IMG/VR virus record: IMGVR_UViG_3300028177_000036
Coordinates: 1 to 24,338 of that record
Direction: 5' to 3' (one strand)
DNA: 24,338 nt
DNA from: a virus
This document shows positions 1 to 7,898 of this stretch, in pieces (within the stretch, counting starts at the first letter, position 1; each line of letters opens with the position of its first letter). The notes under the pieces were generated by a model. It was not told where the DNA came from. It did no database searches and saw only the letters and a program-made list of their open reading frames with translations. The translations under genes and the position numbers were made by a program.

Positions 1-113
1 CTTGGGTAACTGGGAGCCTCCACCTGATGCTTGGAGATGCCCTTAAAGAAAGCTCTGTTACTGCCAATAACACATCTATCCTGCCCCCACTATTTTTCTC
101 TTGAGATTTTATT

Positions 114-557
114 ATGTTAGATTTAATTGCAGAAATGAACAAATGCGAAATGAAATATCTCCGTACGGATGAAAACGGAGATTTTCCTGGCGATGTGCCT
201 GTTAGAATATTTGATGTTTATGATGATAGATTTGGGGATCTTGGTCATTATGAACAAATTGGTGGCCATATCTTTGGTTCTTATTGGGGAGAATTAGAAT
301 ATTTCTCCGATTCTCATGGTGGAGAAACTATGGAGGAAGATATAAAAATTGCATCTAAAGAATGTGATGAGCATTTGCTTGCTGAATATGGCGATTGGCA
401 AGAAGGTCATGGGCAAGAAGGTGTTGCAACAGACGATTGCCCGTATGGTGGTGGAAATTTTGTGTGCTTTGATAATGATGATGGAACCTATACAGGCATT
501 ATGCTTGGATCACTTTCGACTGTAGAATTTACCAGTGATATAGAAGATGTATATTGA
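114..557 (+). CDS. Hypothetical acidic protein, 147 residues
   Basis: I do not recognise this protein. It is rich in Asp, Glu, Gly and Tyr, has no membrane segment or signal peptide, and contains three Cys residues apart from the start region (around residues 84-118). Aromatic and acidic residues alternate in its C-terminal half (for example GGGNFVCFDNDDGTYTG), which suggests a small soluble globular protein. It lies upstream of the baseplate hub gene, reads in the same direction, and its last codons overlap the next small gene by 11 bases, so the two are probably translated together. The start has no strong Shine-Dalgarno sequence (TGAGATTTTATT precedes the ATG). No function is assigned; a DNA- or host-directed accessory role is as plausible as a structural one. 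Confidence 0.6.
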   Translation: MLDLIAEMNKCEMKYLRTDENGDFPGDVPVRIFDVYDDRFGDLGHYEQIGGHIFGSYWGELEYFSDSHGGETMEEDIKIASKECDEHLLAEYGDWQEGHGQEGVATDDCPYGGGNFVCFDNDDGTYTGIMLGSLSTVEFTSDIEDVY

Positions 558-762
558 ATTACGAGAAAAATCCGGAAAGCATTATGTTATGATTAGGCAT
601 GATGATTCCAAAGATAAACCAGTTGCTCAATTTGTAAGTAATAATCCTGTTGAGGCATATAATGTTGCTAGACAATATGCGAAACAGAATAAGTGCTTAA
701 TAAGAGCTACTAAAGGTGGTACTGAAACTCCAGAATTACCCCCACAACCAGGAGAAGCTTAA
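547..762 (+). CDS. Hypothetical protein, 71 residues
   Basis: I do not recognise this small protein. Its N-terminal half reads as a short beta-rich unit (MYIELREKSGKHYVMIRHDD), followed by a likely helix (PVEAYNVARQYAKQNK) and a Pro/Glu-rich tail (TETPELPPQPGEA) that is probably disordered. The start codon lies inside the end of the preceding gene (11-base overlap), so translational coupling is likely. The coding-like composition and the tight overlap are the main reasons to accept it. Immediately after its stop is a GAGGTG Shine-Dalgarno-like sequence followed by a five-codon reading frame (774-791), which may be the relic of a further gene start. No function is assigned. Confidence 0.55.
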   Translation: MYIELREKSGKHYVMIRHDDSKDKPVAQFVSNNPVEAYNVARQYAKQNKCLIRATKGGTETPELPPQPGEA

Positions 763-1009
763 GAGGTGAAAATATGAAATATGAAAAGTAAAATCGTAAG
801 GCGAGCGAACTTTACGGTTGCTGTTAAATCGCACTAAATAAGGAAAAAGTCCTACACATACAGTAGGCAATATATAGAAAAGTCCTTGATCGAATACTGC
901 AAGTTAAATTGACCACGATAGCACAACCTCTGCAATAAACTAAGGCAGGAAGCTCTGCCCCGATTGATGTAACCCAACACTGTGTAAGTATACTATAAGC
1001 GCAGTCCCT

Positions 1010-1039
1010 AGATGTTACCTCTCGCTCGGGGCATCTTTT
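1010..1039 (+). terminator. Possible weak intrinsic terminator before the hub gene
   Basis: AGATG (1010-1014) can pair with CATCT (1032-1036), and CCTC (1018-1021) with GGGG (1028-1031), with a TTA bulge and a six-base loop. A short run TTTT (1036-1039) follows. It would end read-through from the small upstream genes just before the late promoter at 1080. The U tract is short and interrupted by GG, so this is only a candidate. The GGGG strand can instead pair with CCCC at 958-961. Confidence 0.35.
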
Positions 1040-1079
1040 GGCCTAAAGATCCTCATTTTTGTAAAGCTTTATTTATTCA

Positions 1080-1087
1080 TATAAATA
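1080..1087 (+). promoter_or_regulatory. T4-type late promoter upstream of the baseplate hub gene
   Basis: An exact match to the T4 late promoter box TATAAATA, 22 bases before the ATG of the gp5-like gene. A transcript starting about 6-7 bases downstream would carry the GAGGA Shine-Dalgarno sequence (1096-1100), about 10 bases before the start codon. In T4, this box is read by host RNA polymerase carrying gp55/gp33 with the sliding clamp; those factors are not in this window. Confidence 0.8.
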
Positions 1088-1109
1088 TTAAAGACGAGGA
1101 TAACATTAT

Positions 1110-4100
1110 ATGGCATTTTTAGGACAAGATGGTTTTTACTGGGGAATGGGGGTTGTAGAGGACCGATTCGATCCAGAAAAATTGAACCGTGTGCGAGTCA
1201 GATGGCTTGGTATACACGATGATGGTAAAGAAAATATACTAACAAAAGACCTACCGTGGTCTACAGTAATGCAGCCCGCAACCGCTACATCTATGGCGGG
1301 TATTGGTGAACAGTCTGCTGTAGTAGAAGGCACTTGGGTTGTGGGGTTTACTAAAGACACTGCAACGATGCAAGATTGGGTAGTGATGGGAACTTTACCA
1401 GGGCTCAATACTACTACTGCTTATCGGGGTGGTAATACATCAGGCGACAGTTGGGCCTTTTCTCAGTGGGGTGCTATACCTCATGCTCGTGCTTGGAATA
1501 AATCGAGAGGTGATTTAAAAGAATTTACTGAAAGTATCTCTGGTGATTTTAAAAATGATGAAATAGAAGAATTGCGTTCTGTATCCTCAAAAAAATATAT
1601 AGATTACGAAAAGGGTTTTTATGATCCTACAATGGATCAGAGAGACATACCACATCCGCCTAGTGATGCTTCTTATGGTAATCCTGGTTCTGGTGGTGGT
1701 CATGTTTATACTCCACCTAAAGATGCTCCAGGCTTCATAACACTAAATGATCCTGATAAGAAAATAAACAGAGTACCTAACTGGGCAATACATCCTTTAG
1801 GAGATCATCCTTCTATACACGACCTCGACCCTCTTAATGAAAAACTTTGGGATTATGAATATAGACCTCCAATTGCATTTGCTCGTGCAACACATTCTGA
1901 TGTATTGCATTATCTTTTTAAAACCACTCGCCGTATAACAGCAGATCGAAGATTTCTTTCTGGTTGGATTGACTTTGGTACATTCAGATGGCCAGATTCT
2001 AATACCTATATGCGTGATGACTCTGATTTTTTTCCAGAAGGCATAGAAATTGAACGAAAGTATACAGGATCATTTGGAGATCACGAAAAGGGTAGAGAAG
2101 GTGTTATATTTTCGACAGGTTATCTAGAGCCGAAGTATTGGTCAGAGGATCGAGAGTATGCATCTAAAGGTGGAACATGGGGCCCAGCGTTTCCTGTAAC
2201 TAGAGATAAACCAGCAGTATCAACAGACCCGGCGGGCCTAACAGGAATAGGTGAATTAGATACTAGAGCTGGTTGGGGTCAAGCGTCTGGTGAAGAAACT
2301 GGTTACTGGGCCATCGAGGGGGAAGATTATAGAGTCCCACACCCCAGAGTAAGATGGGTTCGCAAGAGACATTTGAGTCCTACTGAAAGACGAACTTGTT
2401 GGGAACTATTTAGGAATGGTCATTACGGGACAGGCGTGTATAATATTAGTGAACCCGATGAAGGGCGTCAAGATATTATGTGGAGAGATGTAAAAGAAGA
2501 TGATCTTATAGTTGTACCTACTCCTGATACTAATGCGTTGGCTATGGGTGGTATTCCAATTTCGTTTACCGATGGAAAAATAGTAGAGACAAAAGCCAGT
2601 TTATGGGCAGATGATACTACTTATTTTAATGATCCAGATTTAAGTAAAGGAAAACCAGCAAAACCATTATTGCAAAAAGGGGATATCGTGCAAATTGCCG
2701 GTGTTCGGGGTATGCAAGAAATCAATGGCCGTATTTTTAGATTATTAGATTGTATTGATAGTGGAACATCGTTTTCAATGGAACTAGGAACGGTTAATGG
2801 TCAAGTCTGGGCGGGACCAAGTGGTATAGATTGGGAACCGGAACCAGACATCGTAGAGTACTTGGATGAGTTTGGTGAAAAGCAGGAACGCATAGGTATA
2901 GCTAAAAATGGGGTAGGTAAACCAGCAGTTTTTGGTGCGCCTGTTGATAATGCCAATTTTTCCGAATATTTGGGTGGTGGTGTTGTTATACCACATAACC
3001 CACATTGGATACTTTGTTGGAAAGCCGATATGCGGGAAAGACAGATTAATATCGGTTCACCAGATCCAGAAACAGGTGTTAATGCAGGATTTTGGAATCA
3101 ACCCACTGGTGACTTCAATGCAACATACCCATTTAACCATGTTTATGAATCCGAGTCGGGTCATGTCATGGAATACGATGATACACCAGGCGCAGAACGA
3201 ATACACCAATTTCATAGATCAGGAACACACTATGAGATCGACCACAACGGGTCTAAAACTAATTATATAAAAGGTGACAATTACGATATACGATTACATG
3301 ATGATTATATGTATGTTAAGGGTAAAGTAGTTCATACATTCGATGATGAGGTAATGATTCGGTATAATGATCGTGCAGATATTTCTGCCGCATGGAAATT
3401 GCAATTATGGTCGGGTGGTGATTTAGATATTCATTCAAAACGAAATATCAACATGAAAGCTGATGGTGATATTAATATGCAGGCAGATGGTCATATTAAT
3501 ATCGGTGGAACAACATTAACACACGCCGTAGCTGATACAACTATGGCTGGTTCTAGAGTTGCAAAGGAATTTTCTAAAGTTAAGATTAAAACAGGTCATT
3601 TCGTTGTAGAGGCAATTGGTGATATTGACCGACCTAAAGAATATGCTATTAATCTACAAGGTAATGAAGGTCCTATTGGAATCAAAACTCTACATGATAA
3701 TGATGCAGGAAATATTCATATTGCCTCTGGTTGGGATATGGAACTCTTTTCATGGAGACATCAATACCGAACAGCTGGAAAAATATCGAATCCATCAAAT
3801 ATTTACGATTATGCAATTGATAATATTTACATAGAAGCAGAAGCTCAGAATATTGAGATTACTGTTCCTGCTGGTTATCTCCATGCATCAATAATGAAAG
3901 AAATAGACTTAAAAAGTTGTACGGAAGATATTAGGTTGCAGGCATTAGCTAAAGACATTAATCTAAAGGCCAAACTTAATGTTTTGGTTCAGGCAGAAGA
4001 TGAGGATATTGATCTTACTGCTGCTCTGAATATAAATGGAAAGGCTGGTGTGGATATTACTCTAGATGCAGCTGATGATCTTATGGTTTATGCAGGCGAT

Positions 4101-4805
4101 GAAATTAGAATGAGGTCGGTTGGTGATATGCTACTTTCTTCCATAGATAATATTAAAATTGATGCTGAAGATGATCTACATCTTAAAGCTGATTTGGATG
4201 TTCATATAGAGGCAGTGGGTCAAAGTATTCATCAACTTGCTGGTGAAATGATACTAATTACTGCAACAGATTTTGTTGATCTCAAGGCTTCAATTATTGA
4301 TCTTGAGGCATCGGCTATTAATCTAAATGGAACATCAACAGCTGCCACGGCAGCTTCTAATGCTTTCGGTCCTGCGGTACAGACCCCAACATTACCAGAT
4401 GATGCAATATCTTCAATAGAAAGTTTGAAGGCTTGGATACCAGATACTTTGGAATTGTTATCTATTGACTTGCCTAATCCTAGACCAGCAGTAGGTACAA
4501 CTATTAGTCAGTTGGCTCTTAATGAGATGAAACCGGACGTGGGATTTGGTGGTGAGAATATTCGTAATCTACATGATGGTATTGCAGATATGGAAAAAGG
4601 TTTAAGTGCTTATGTAACAAAAAAATATCCTGCAACAGATGAAATGAAAGTATATGAGATGGATCAAAGTGAAGCATTTTGGACAGGTATGCATCAGTCT
4701 GTTGTGCAAGATCCGTGGAATGGAGAAACAGGAGAACCGTTTGTTGTTCCGTCACTTGGGCCCGAAAGAGCTATACGATATCCGCCTGTCGCACCACCAT
4801 GTTAA
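1110..4805 (+). CDS. gp5: Baseplate central hub / tail spike protein, gp5-like, large variant
   Basis: Builds the trimeric spike at the centre of the baseplate that pierces the host envelope. Residues 1-100 resemble the T4 gp5 OB-fold: 'GVVEDRFDPEKLNRVRVRW' and 'LPWSTVMQPATATSMAGIG' match T4's 'GVVEDRMDPLKLGRVRVRV' and 'LPWMSVIQPITSAAMSGIG'. Near residue 673, 'YPFNHVYESESGHVMEYDDT' followed by PGAER matches the start of T4's C-terminal domain. From there to about residue 1085 runs a VgrG/gp5C-like beta-helix of short repeats (DINMQADG, DIDLTAAL, DDLHLKAD and similar). T4 gp5 has 575 residues; this one has 1231, with about 570 unrecognised residues where T4 has its lysozyme domain (no lysozyme motif seen) and an extension of about 135 residues after the helix. 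Start supported by GAGGA at 1096-1100. Confidence 0.9.
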   Translation: MAFLGQDGFYWGMGVVEDRFDPEKLNRVRVRWLGIHDDGKENILTKDLPWSTVMQPATATSMAGIGEQSAVVEGTWVVGFTKDTATMQDWVVMGTLPGLNTTTAYRGGNTSGDSWAFSQWGAIPHARAWNKSRGDLKEFTESISGDFKNDEIEELRSVSSKKYIDYEKGFYDPTMDQRDIPHPPSDASYGNPGSGGGHVYTPPKDAPGFITLNDPDKKINRVPNWAIHPLGDHPSIHDLDPLNEKLWDYEYRPPIAFARATHSDVLHYLFKTTRRITADRRFLSGWIDFGTFRWPDSNTYMRDDSDFFPEGIEIERKYTGSFGDHEKGREGVIFSTGYLEPKYWSEDREYASKGGTWGPAFPVTRDKPAVSTDPAGLTGIGELDTRAGWGQASGEETGYWAIEGEDYRVPHPRVRWVRKRHLSPTERRTCWELFRNGHYGTGVYNISEPDEGRQDIMWRDVKEDDLIVVPTPDTNALAMGGIPISFTDGKIVETKASLWADDTTYFNDPDLSKGKPAKPLLQKGDIVQIAGVRGMQEINGRIFRLLDCIDSGTSFSMELGTVNGQVWAGPSGIDWEPEPDIVEYLDEFGEKQERIGIAKNGVGKPAVFGAPVDNANFSEYLGGGVVIPHNPHWILCWKADMRERQINIGSPDPETGVNAGFWNQPTGDFNATYPFNHVYESESGHVMEYDDTPGAERIHQFHRSGTHYEIDHNGSKTNYIKGDNYDIRLHDDYMYVKGKVVHTFDDEVMIRYNDRADISAAWKLQLWSGGDLDIHSKRNINMKADGDINMQADGHINIGGTTLTHAVADTTMAGSRVAKEFSKVKIKTGHFVVEAIGDIDRPKEYAINLQGNEGPIGIKTLHDNDAGNIHIASGWDMELFSWRHQYRTAGKISNPSNIYDYAIDNIYIEAEAQNIEITVPAGYLHASIMKEIDLKSCTEDIRLQALAKDINLKAKLNVLVQAEDEDIDLTAALNINGKAGVDITLDAADDLMVYAGDEIRMRSVGDMLLSSIDNIKIDAEDDLHLKADLDVHIEAVGQSIHQLAGEMILITATDFVDLKASIIDLEASAINLNGTSTAATAASNAFGPAVQTPTLPDDAISSIESLKAWIPDTLELLSIDLPNPRPAVGTTISQLALNEMKPDVGFGGENIRNLHDGIADMEKGLSAYVTKKYPATDEMKVYEMDQSEAFWTGMHQSVVQDPWNGETGEPFVVPSLGPERAIRYPPVAPPC

Positions 4806-4814
4806 GGAGAAATT

Positions 4815-5114
4815 ATGCTAGGAATTCATAGACACGGAGATAGTAGGGCTTGTGGAGCTACTACAGTAGTTACAGGACAGACGACTGTTTTTGCTGATGG
4901 TAAATTAGTATCTGTTAACGGAGATCCTAATACAGATGGTAATGGAAATTTAGTGGCAGCTTGTGCTAATGTTTATATTGGCGGCCAGGCGTTGGTAGTA
5001 ATTATTGGAAACAAAGCGGGCCCGGATGGTTTATGTATACCAATTGGTGCCGCTCATTGTGCTCCTAATGCCTCATCAGGATCATCAACTGTTTTTGTTG
5101 GTACTGGTAATTAA
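4815..5114 (+). CDS. PAAR-motif spike tip protein
   Basis: A 99-residue PAAR-family protein, the role played by gp5.4 in T4: it caps the beta-helical spike with a sharp, metal-binding cone that first contacts the host membrane. The N-terminal HRHGDSRACGATTV, the repeated Gly-rich turns and the C-terminal GAAHCAPNASSGSSTVFVG are typical of the family. Candidate metal ligands are H5, H7, C13, C50, C74, H81 and C82; known PAAR proteins bind one zinc through His and Cys. It starts 9 bases after the hub gene stop behind a strong AAGGAG, the usual gene neighbour arrangement for a spike and its tip. PAAR proteins normally sit on the end of the needle; here the partner has a long extension after the needle, so how they dock is unclear. 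Confidence 0.9.
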   Translation: MLGIHRHGDSRACGATTVVTGQTTVFADGKLVSVNGDPNTDGNGNLVAACANVYIGGQALVVIIGNKAGPDGLCIPIGAAHCAPNASSGSSTVFVGTGN

Positions 5115-5135
5115 TTTTATATAAAGGAGAAAAAG

Positions 5136-5375
5136 ATGTTAAGTATGTTAATTGAAAAAGTAAAAGATAGAGATTTAAGTCTAGGTACAATACTCATTAT
5201 TATTGCAGTATTAGTATGGATAATTCCAGTTAAGCTGGTATTGTCAATTTTAGGAATTTATGGTTTGATACAAATCTTCTGGAAGAAGGAAGAGAAAGTA
5301 GAGGAAATACATCAACACCATCACCATCATAATAATGGTCAAAAAAAGAAAGTGACAAGGAAGAAGAATGGCTAA
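5136..5375 (+). CDS. Small membrane protein with a His run and basic tail, 79 residues
   Basis: Not recognised as a named family. Residues about 17-33 (LGTILIIIAVLVWIIPV) and 34-50 (KLVLSILGIYGLIQIFW) are hydrophobic and probably form one long or two closely spaced membrane helices. A charged tail follows with HQHHHHHNN at residues 59-67 (five consecutive His) and a Lys/Arg-rich end (KKKVTRKKNG). It has a strong AAAGGAG Shine-Dalgarno, lies between the spike tip and gp25, and overlaps the next small gene by 8 bases. The size and two hydrophobic stretches would allow a holin-like or other membrane role, but nothing proves it; a virion-associated peptide is equally possible. Confidence 0.65.
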   Translation: MLSMLIEKVKDRDLSLGTILIIIAVLVWIIPVKLVLSILGIYGLIQIFWKKEEKVEEIHQHHHHHNNGQKKKVTRKKNG

Positions 5376-5508
5376 AAAAATATATCTCGCAACTTCTAGA
5401 CAAGACGCCGTAAAAAAGAGAACTTCTATTGGAGATTCTGTAAGATCACGTCCTAAGAATAAAAACAAAAAACGAAACTGGAAGAAGTATAAAGGTCAAG
5501 GCAAATAG
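5368..5508 (+). CDS. Very basic 46-residue protein
   Basis: A short gene starting at ATG 5368, inside the end of the membrane protein gene (the sequence ATGGCTAA carries its start and the upstream stop), and ending at TAG 5506-5508. The product begins MAKKIYLATSRQDAVKKRTS and ends in a run rich in Lys, Arg and Asn with NWKKYKGQGK. It is too small and too charged for a catalytic domain; binding to nucleic acid or to an acidic surface of the virion is an inference. The GAAG/AGAAG sequences just upstream could serve as a ribosome site, and the 8-base overlap implies coupling. Its stop overlaps the candidate promoter box in front of gp25. Not recognised further. Confidence 0.6.
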   Translation: MAKKIYLATSRQDAVKKRTSIGDSVRSRPKNKNKKRNWKKYKGQGK

Positions 5509-5515
5509 ATAAATA
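5508..5515 (+). promoter_or_regulatory. Candidate late promoter GATAAATA in front of gp25
   Basis: One mismatch (first base) from TATAAATA, and a match to the looser NATAAATA form known for T4-like cyanophages. It ends only 6 bases before the gp25 ATG. If it is active, transcription would start about at the start codon, giving a leaderless message; no Shine-Dalgarno sequence is visible in front of gp25. It may also be a chance match. Confidence 0.4.
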
Positions 5516-5521
5516 TTACAT

Positions 5522-5980
5522 ATGCCAGCAACACAATATACAGGATTTACAGATGCTGAATCTGTAAACAATAGTAAACAAAGTTCTTTCATTTATAAGG
5601 ACTTAAATTTATATTTTACTCGCAATCCGGTTACGAGCGATGTATCTATGGTTACGGACGTGCAAGATATCAAACGTGCCGTCCGTAATATAGTATTACT
5701 TAATCCTGGAGAAAAACCATTTCATCCAGAGATTGGTACTGGTGTAAGAGGTGCATTATTTGAGAATTTTACTCCTCCTATCTTACAAGCTTTGCGAGAT
5801 AGAATAGAGGCGGTGGTTAGTCGTTACGAACCTAGAGTTACAGTTCAATCTGTAAGTTTTAATGATCCCGATTCTCAAAGAATGGACAATAACGAATTAC
5901 GATGTCAAATATCCTTTGTCATCAATAATGCTCCACAGATTATAGAGGAAGTGGATCTAATGCTACAGAGAGTACGATAA
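5522..5980 (+). CDS. gp25: Baseplate wedge protein gp25
   Basis: gp25-family protein (related to TssE of type VI secretion), part of the wedge core that clamps around the hub and helps start sheath assembly. Diagnostic parts are seen: 'IYKDLNLYFTRNPVTSDVSM' near residue 24, 'DVQDIKRAVRNIVLLNPGEK', 'PFHPEIGTGVRGALFENFTP', and the conserved EPR motif in 'VVSRYEPRVTVQSV' (around residue 100). At 152 residues it is slightly longer than T4 gp25 (132). The chosen ATG is the only one upstream of the conserved core; the next Met is inside it. The gene ends in TAATG, sharing one base with the gp6 start, so gp25 and gp6 are probably translationally coupled. Confidence 0.93.
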   Translation: MPATQYTGFTDAESVNNSKQSSFIYKDLNLYFTRNPVTSDVSMVTDVQDIKRAVRNIVLLNPGEKPFHPEIGTGVRGALFENFTPPILQALRDRIEAVVSRYEPRVTVQSVSFNDPDSQRMDNNELRCQISFVINNAPQIIEEVDLMLQRVR

Positions 5981-7896
5981 TGGCCGCAGGAATTAATACT
6001 AAAGGTAAGATGAGTATTACCGAATTAGACTTTGACCAGATCAAAGCTAATATGAAAACATATCTTAAAGGTCAGTCACAATTTACTGATTATGACTTTG
6101 AAGGTTCGGGAATCAATATTCTACTAGACACACTAGCTTACAATACACACTATAATGCCTTCTTGGCTAATATGTTGGCCAATGAAATGTTTTTAGATAC
6201 TGCTCAAAAACGCAATTCGGTGGCTTCTCATGCAAAGGCATTAGGCTATACTCCAGTATCTATTAAAGCACCGACGGCTTATGTGAAAGTACAAGTTAAT
6301 AATGCAATAGGTGCCAATATTATTATGCCTGAAGGTTTTAATTTTATTACTTCAATACAGGGTGTAACCTATCAGTTTGTTAATACTACAGAAAGAATTA
6401 TTCAACCGTCTAGCGGCATTTATGTTTTTGGCGCCTCCAGTGGTATTCCTGTATATGAAGGTACATGGACTACATCACGATTTACTGTTGATCTATCTAA
6501 TGCGGATCAGAAATTCATATTACCTAATATTGGTGTAGATATTTCGACTCTTAAAGTACAGGTGCAGACTAGTGTAGGAGATTCAACTACTGCAACATAT
6601 ACTCCGGCAACTTCACTTGTTGACATTACAGCTACAACTCAAGCTTATTTTGTACAAGAGACTGTAAATGGTGAATGGGAAATTTATTTTGGTGATGGTA
6701 TTGTCGGTAAATCTTTGATAGATGGTAATATCGTTATACTCAAATATGTTATAACTAATGGTGTTGATGCCAATGGTGCAATTTCTTTTACTGCTGATGC
6801 TGGTATCTCAGGTTTTGCTGATATTACTACTACAACTATGACAGCTGCGGCTGGTGGTGCTAATGCGGAAACCATAGAGTCGATGAAGTATAATGCTCCA
6901 TTTAGTTATGCGGCACAAAACAGAACAGTAACAGCAAAAGACTATGCGGCTATTATACCAACCATATATCCTAATGTAGAATCTATTGCAGTATGGGGTG
7001 GTGAGTATAATAATCCTGCGGTATATGGTAAAGTTTATATTAGTATTCGTCCTAAGGCAGGTAATACTTTAACGCAATCAACAAAAACTTCTATTGTTGA
7101 TTCTTTAGAAGATTATAATATTGCATCTGTCACGCCAGTTATACTTGACCCAGAGACTACTAAAATCGTTCCTACGGTCAATTTTAAGTATAACAATACA
7201 TTGACAGACAAGACAAAGGAAAGCCTTGCAGCGCTCATTACAACCGCAATCACGACATGGTCCGATGATAACCTAGAGAAACACGAAGCGATCTTTAGAT
7301 ATTCAAAGTTCACTACTATGATTGATGAGGTAGACCCGTCTATATTGTCAAACATTACCAGAATTAAGATGAGTAAAACATTTTTGCCGACAACAGGCGT
7401 TGCAACAAAATATACTATTCTTTTTGAAAATGCTCTTTATAATCCACATAGTGGCCATGCTGCATCAACAGCGGGCACAACTGCCGGTGGTATTTTATCG
7501 TCTACTGGTTTTAAATATTCTGATGATACTGTAAATGTTTATTATTATGAAGATGATGGTGCTGGTAATATAAATGCTTATTATGTTTCTGGTACATCTA
7601 AAGTATATAAATCTGGTGCCGTAGGAACTATAACCTATGTAACAACCGGAACAGTTACAGGTGGAACTTTAGTATTAACTAAAGAAGATATTGCTTCTGT
7701 AGAAAACTATGATGGTACGACACAAACTTATATTAGACTTACAGTACAACCAAGTTCTAATGATCTTGTCCCCGTAAGAAATCAAGTACTAGAAATTGAT
7801 ACTTATAATATGTCAATCACTGGAGCTGCTGATACTGTAGCTGCCGGTGCATCTGATGGAGGAACACAATACTCCACAAGTAGTTCTTATAATTAA
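5980..7896 (+). CDS. gp6: Baseplate wedge protein gp6 (baseplate J-like)
   Basis: A 638-residue homologue of T4 gp6 (660 residues), the dimeric wedge protein that forms the inner baseplate ring and joins neighbouring wedges. The N-terminal region reads almost as in T4: 'KGQSQFTDYDFEGSGINILL' followed by DTLAYNTHYNAF, NEMFLDTAQKRNSVASHAKALGY (split here for length) around residues 30-90. The middle (roughly residues 290-400) has the baseplate J-like features 'NRTVTAKDYAAIIPTIYPNV', ESIAVWGG and YGKVYISIRPKAG. The C-terminal part (after residue 500) is Tyr/Gly/Thr-rich, as in other marine T4-like gp6 proteins. It starts within the gp25 stop (TAATG) and is followed 2 bases after its stop by gp7, so the wedge genes form one transcription unit. 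Confidence 0.92.
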   Translation: MAAGINTKGKMSITELDFDQIKANMKTYLKGQSQFTDYDFEGSGINILLDTLAYNTHYNAFLANMLANEMFLDTAQKRNSVASHAKALGYTPVSIKAPTAYVKVQVNNAIGANIIMPEGFNFITSIQGVTYQFVNTTERIIQPSSGIYVFGASSGIPVYEGTWTTSRFTVDLSNADQKFILPNIGVDISTLKVQVQTSVGDSTTATYTPATSLVDITATTQAYFVQETVNGEWEIYFGDGIVGKSLIDGNIVILKYVITNGVDANGAISFTADAGISGFADITTTTMTAAAGGANAETIESMKYNAPFSYAAQNRTVTAKDYAAIIPTIYPNVESIAVWGGEYNNPAVYGKVYISIRPKAGNTLTQSTKTSIVDSLEDYNIASVTPVILDPETTKIVPTVNFKYNNTLTDKTKESLAALITTAITTWSDDNLEKHEAIFRYSKFTTMIDEVDPSILSNITRIKMSKTFLPTTGVATKYTILFENALYNPHSGHAASTAGTTAGGILSSTGFKYSDDTVNVYYYEDDGAGNINAYYVSGTSKVYKSGAVGTITYVTTGTVTGGTLVLTKEDIASVENYDGTTQTYIRLTVQPSSNDLVPVRNQVLEIDTYNMSITGAADTVAAGASDGGTQYSTSSSYN

Positions 7897-7898
7897 AA

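Larger units (their letters stand above)
763..1109 (+). other. Gene-free region with potential RNA structure
   Basis: About 347 bases without a convincing gene. Structures visible by eye: a 5-bp/7-nt-loop hairpin at 851-867 (CCTAC, loop ACATACA, GTAGG), flanked by AAGGA and TCCTT, which could close it; a hairpin at 944-959 (GGCAG, loop GAAGCT, CTGCC); an 8-bp perfect pairing between TGCCCCGA (956-963) and TCGGGGCA (1026-1033) that encloses a possible 6-bp stem (ACTGTG with CGCAGT); and a competing hairpin at 1010-1036 followed by TTTT. The 944-959 hairpin and the 956-963/1026-1033 helix cannot form together. The segment ends in a late promoter (1080-1087). It may be a structured leader, an attenuator or a small RNA; I cannot name a family. 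Confidence 0.45.

Noticed and set aside
1-104. Possible 3' end of a gene entering from the left (a frame open from base 3 to TGA 102-104, another from base 2 to TAA 44-46)
   Set aside because: Both are too short to choose between, neither gives a recognisable protein end, and no start is inside the window.
956-1034. tRNA gene suggested by a 7-8 bp closing stem and about 78-nt length
   Set aside because: No D-arm, no T-arm with TTCGAAT-type loop and no proper anticodon arm can be drawn; the 851-867 hairpin also lacks T at position 33 of an anticodon loop.
1012-1122. 37-codon reading frame over the late promoter, overlapping the hub gene start
   Set aside because: It has no ribosome site, runs through the terminator-like stem and the promoter, and ends inside the hub gene in another frame.
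4030-4037. TATAAATG within the hub gene
   Set aside because: Last base differs from the late promoter box and no gene start follows.
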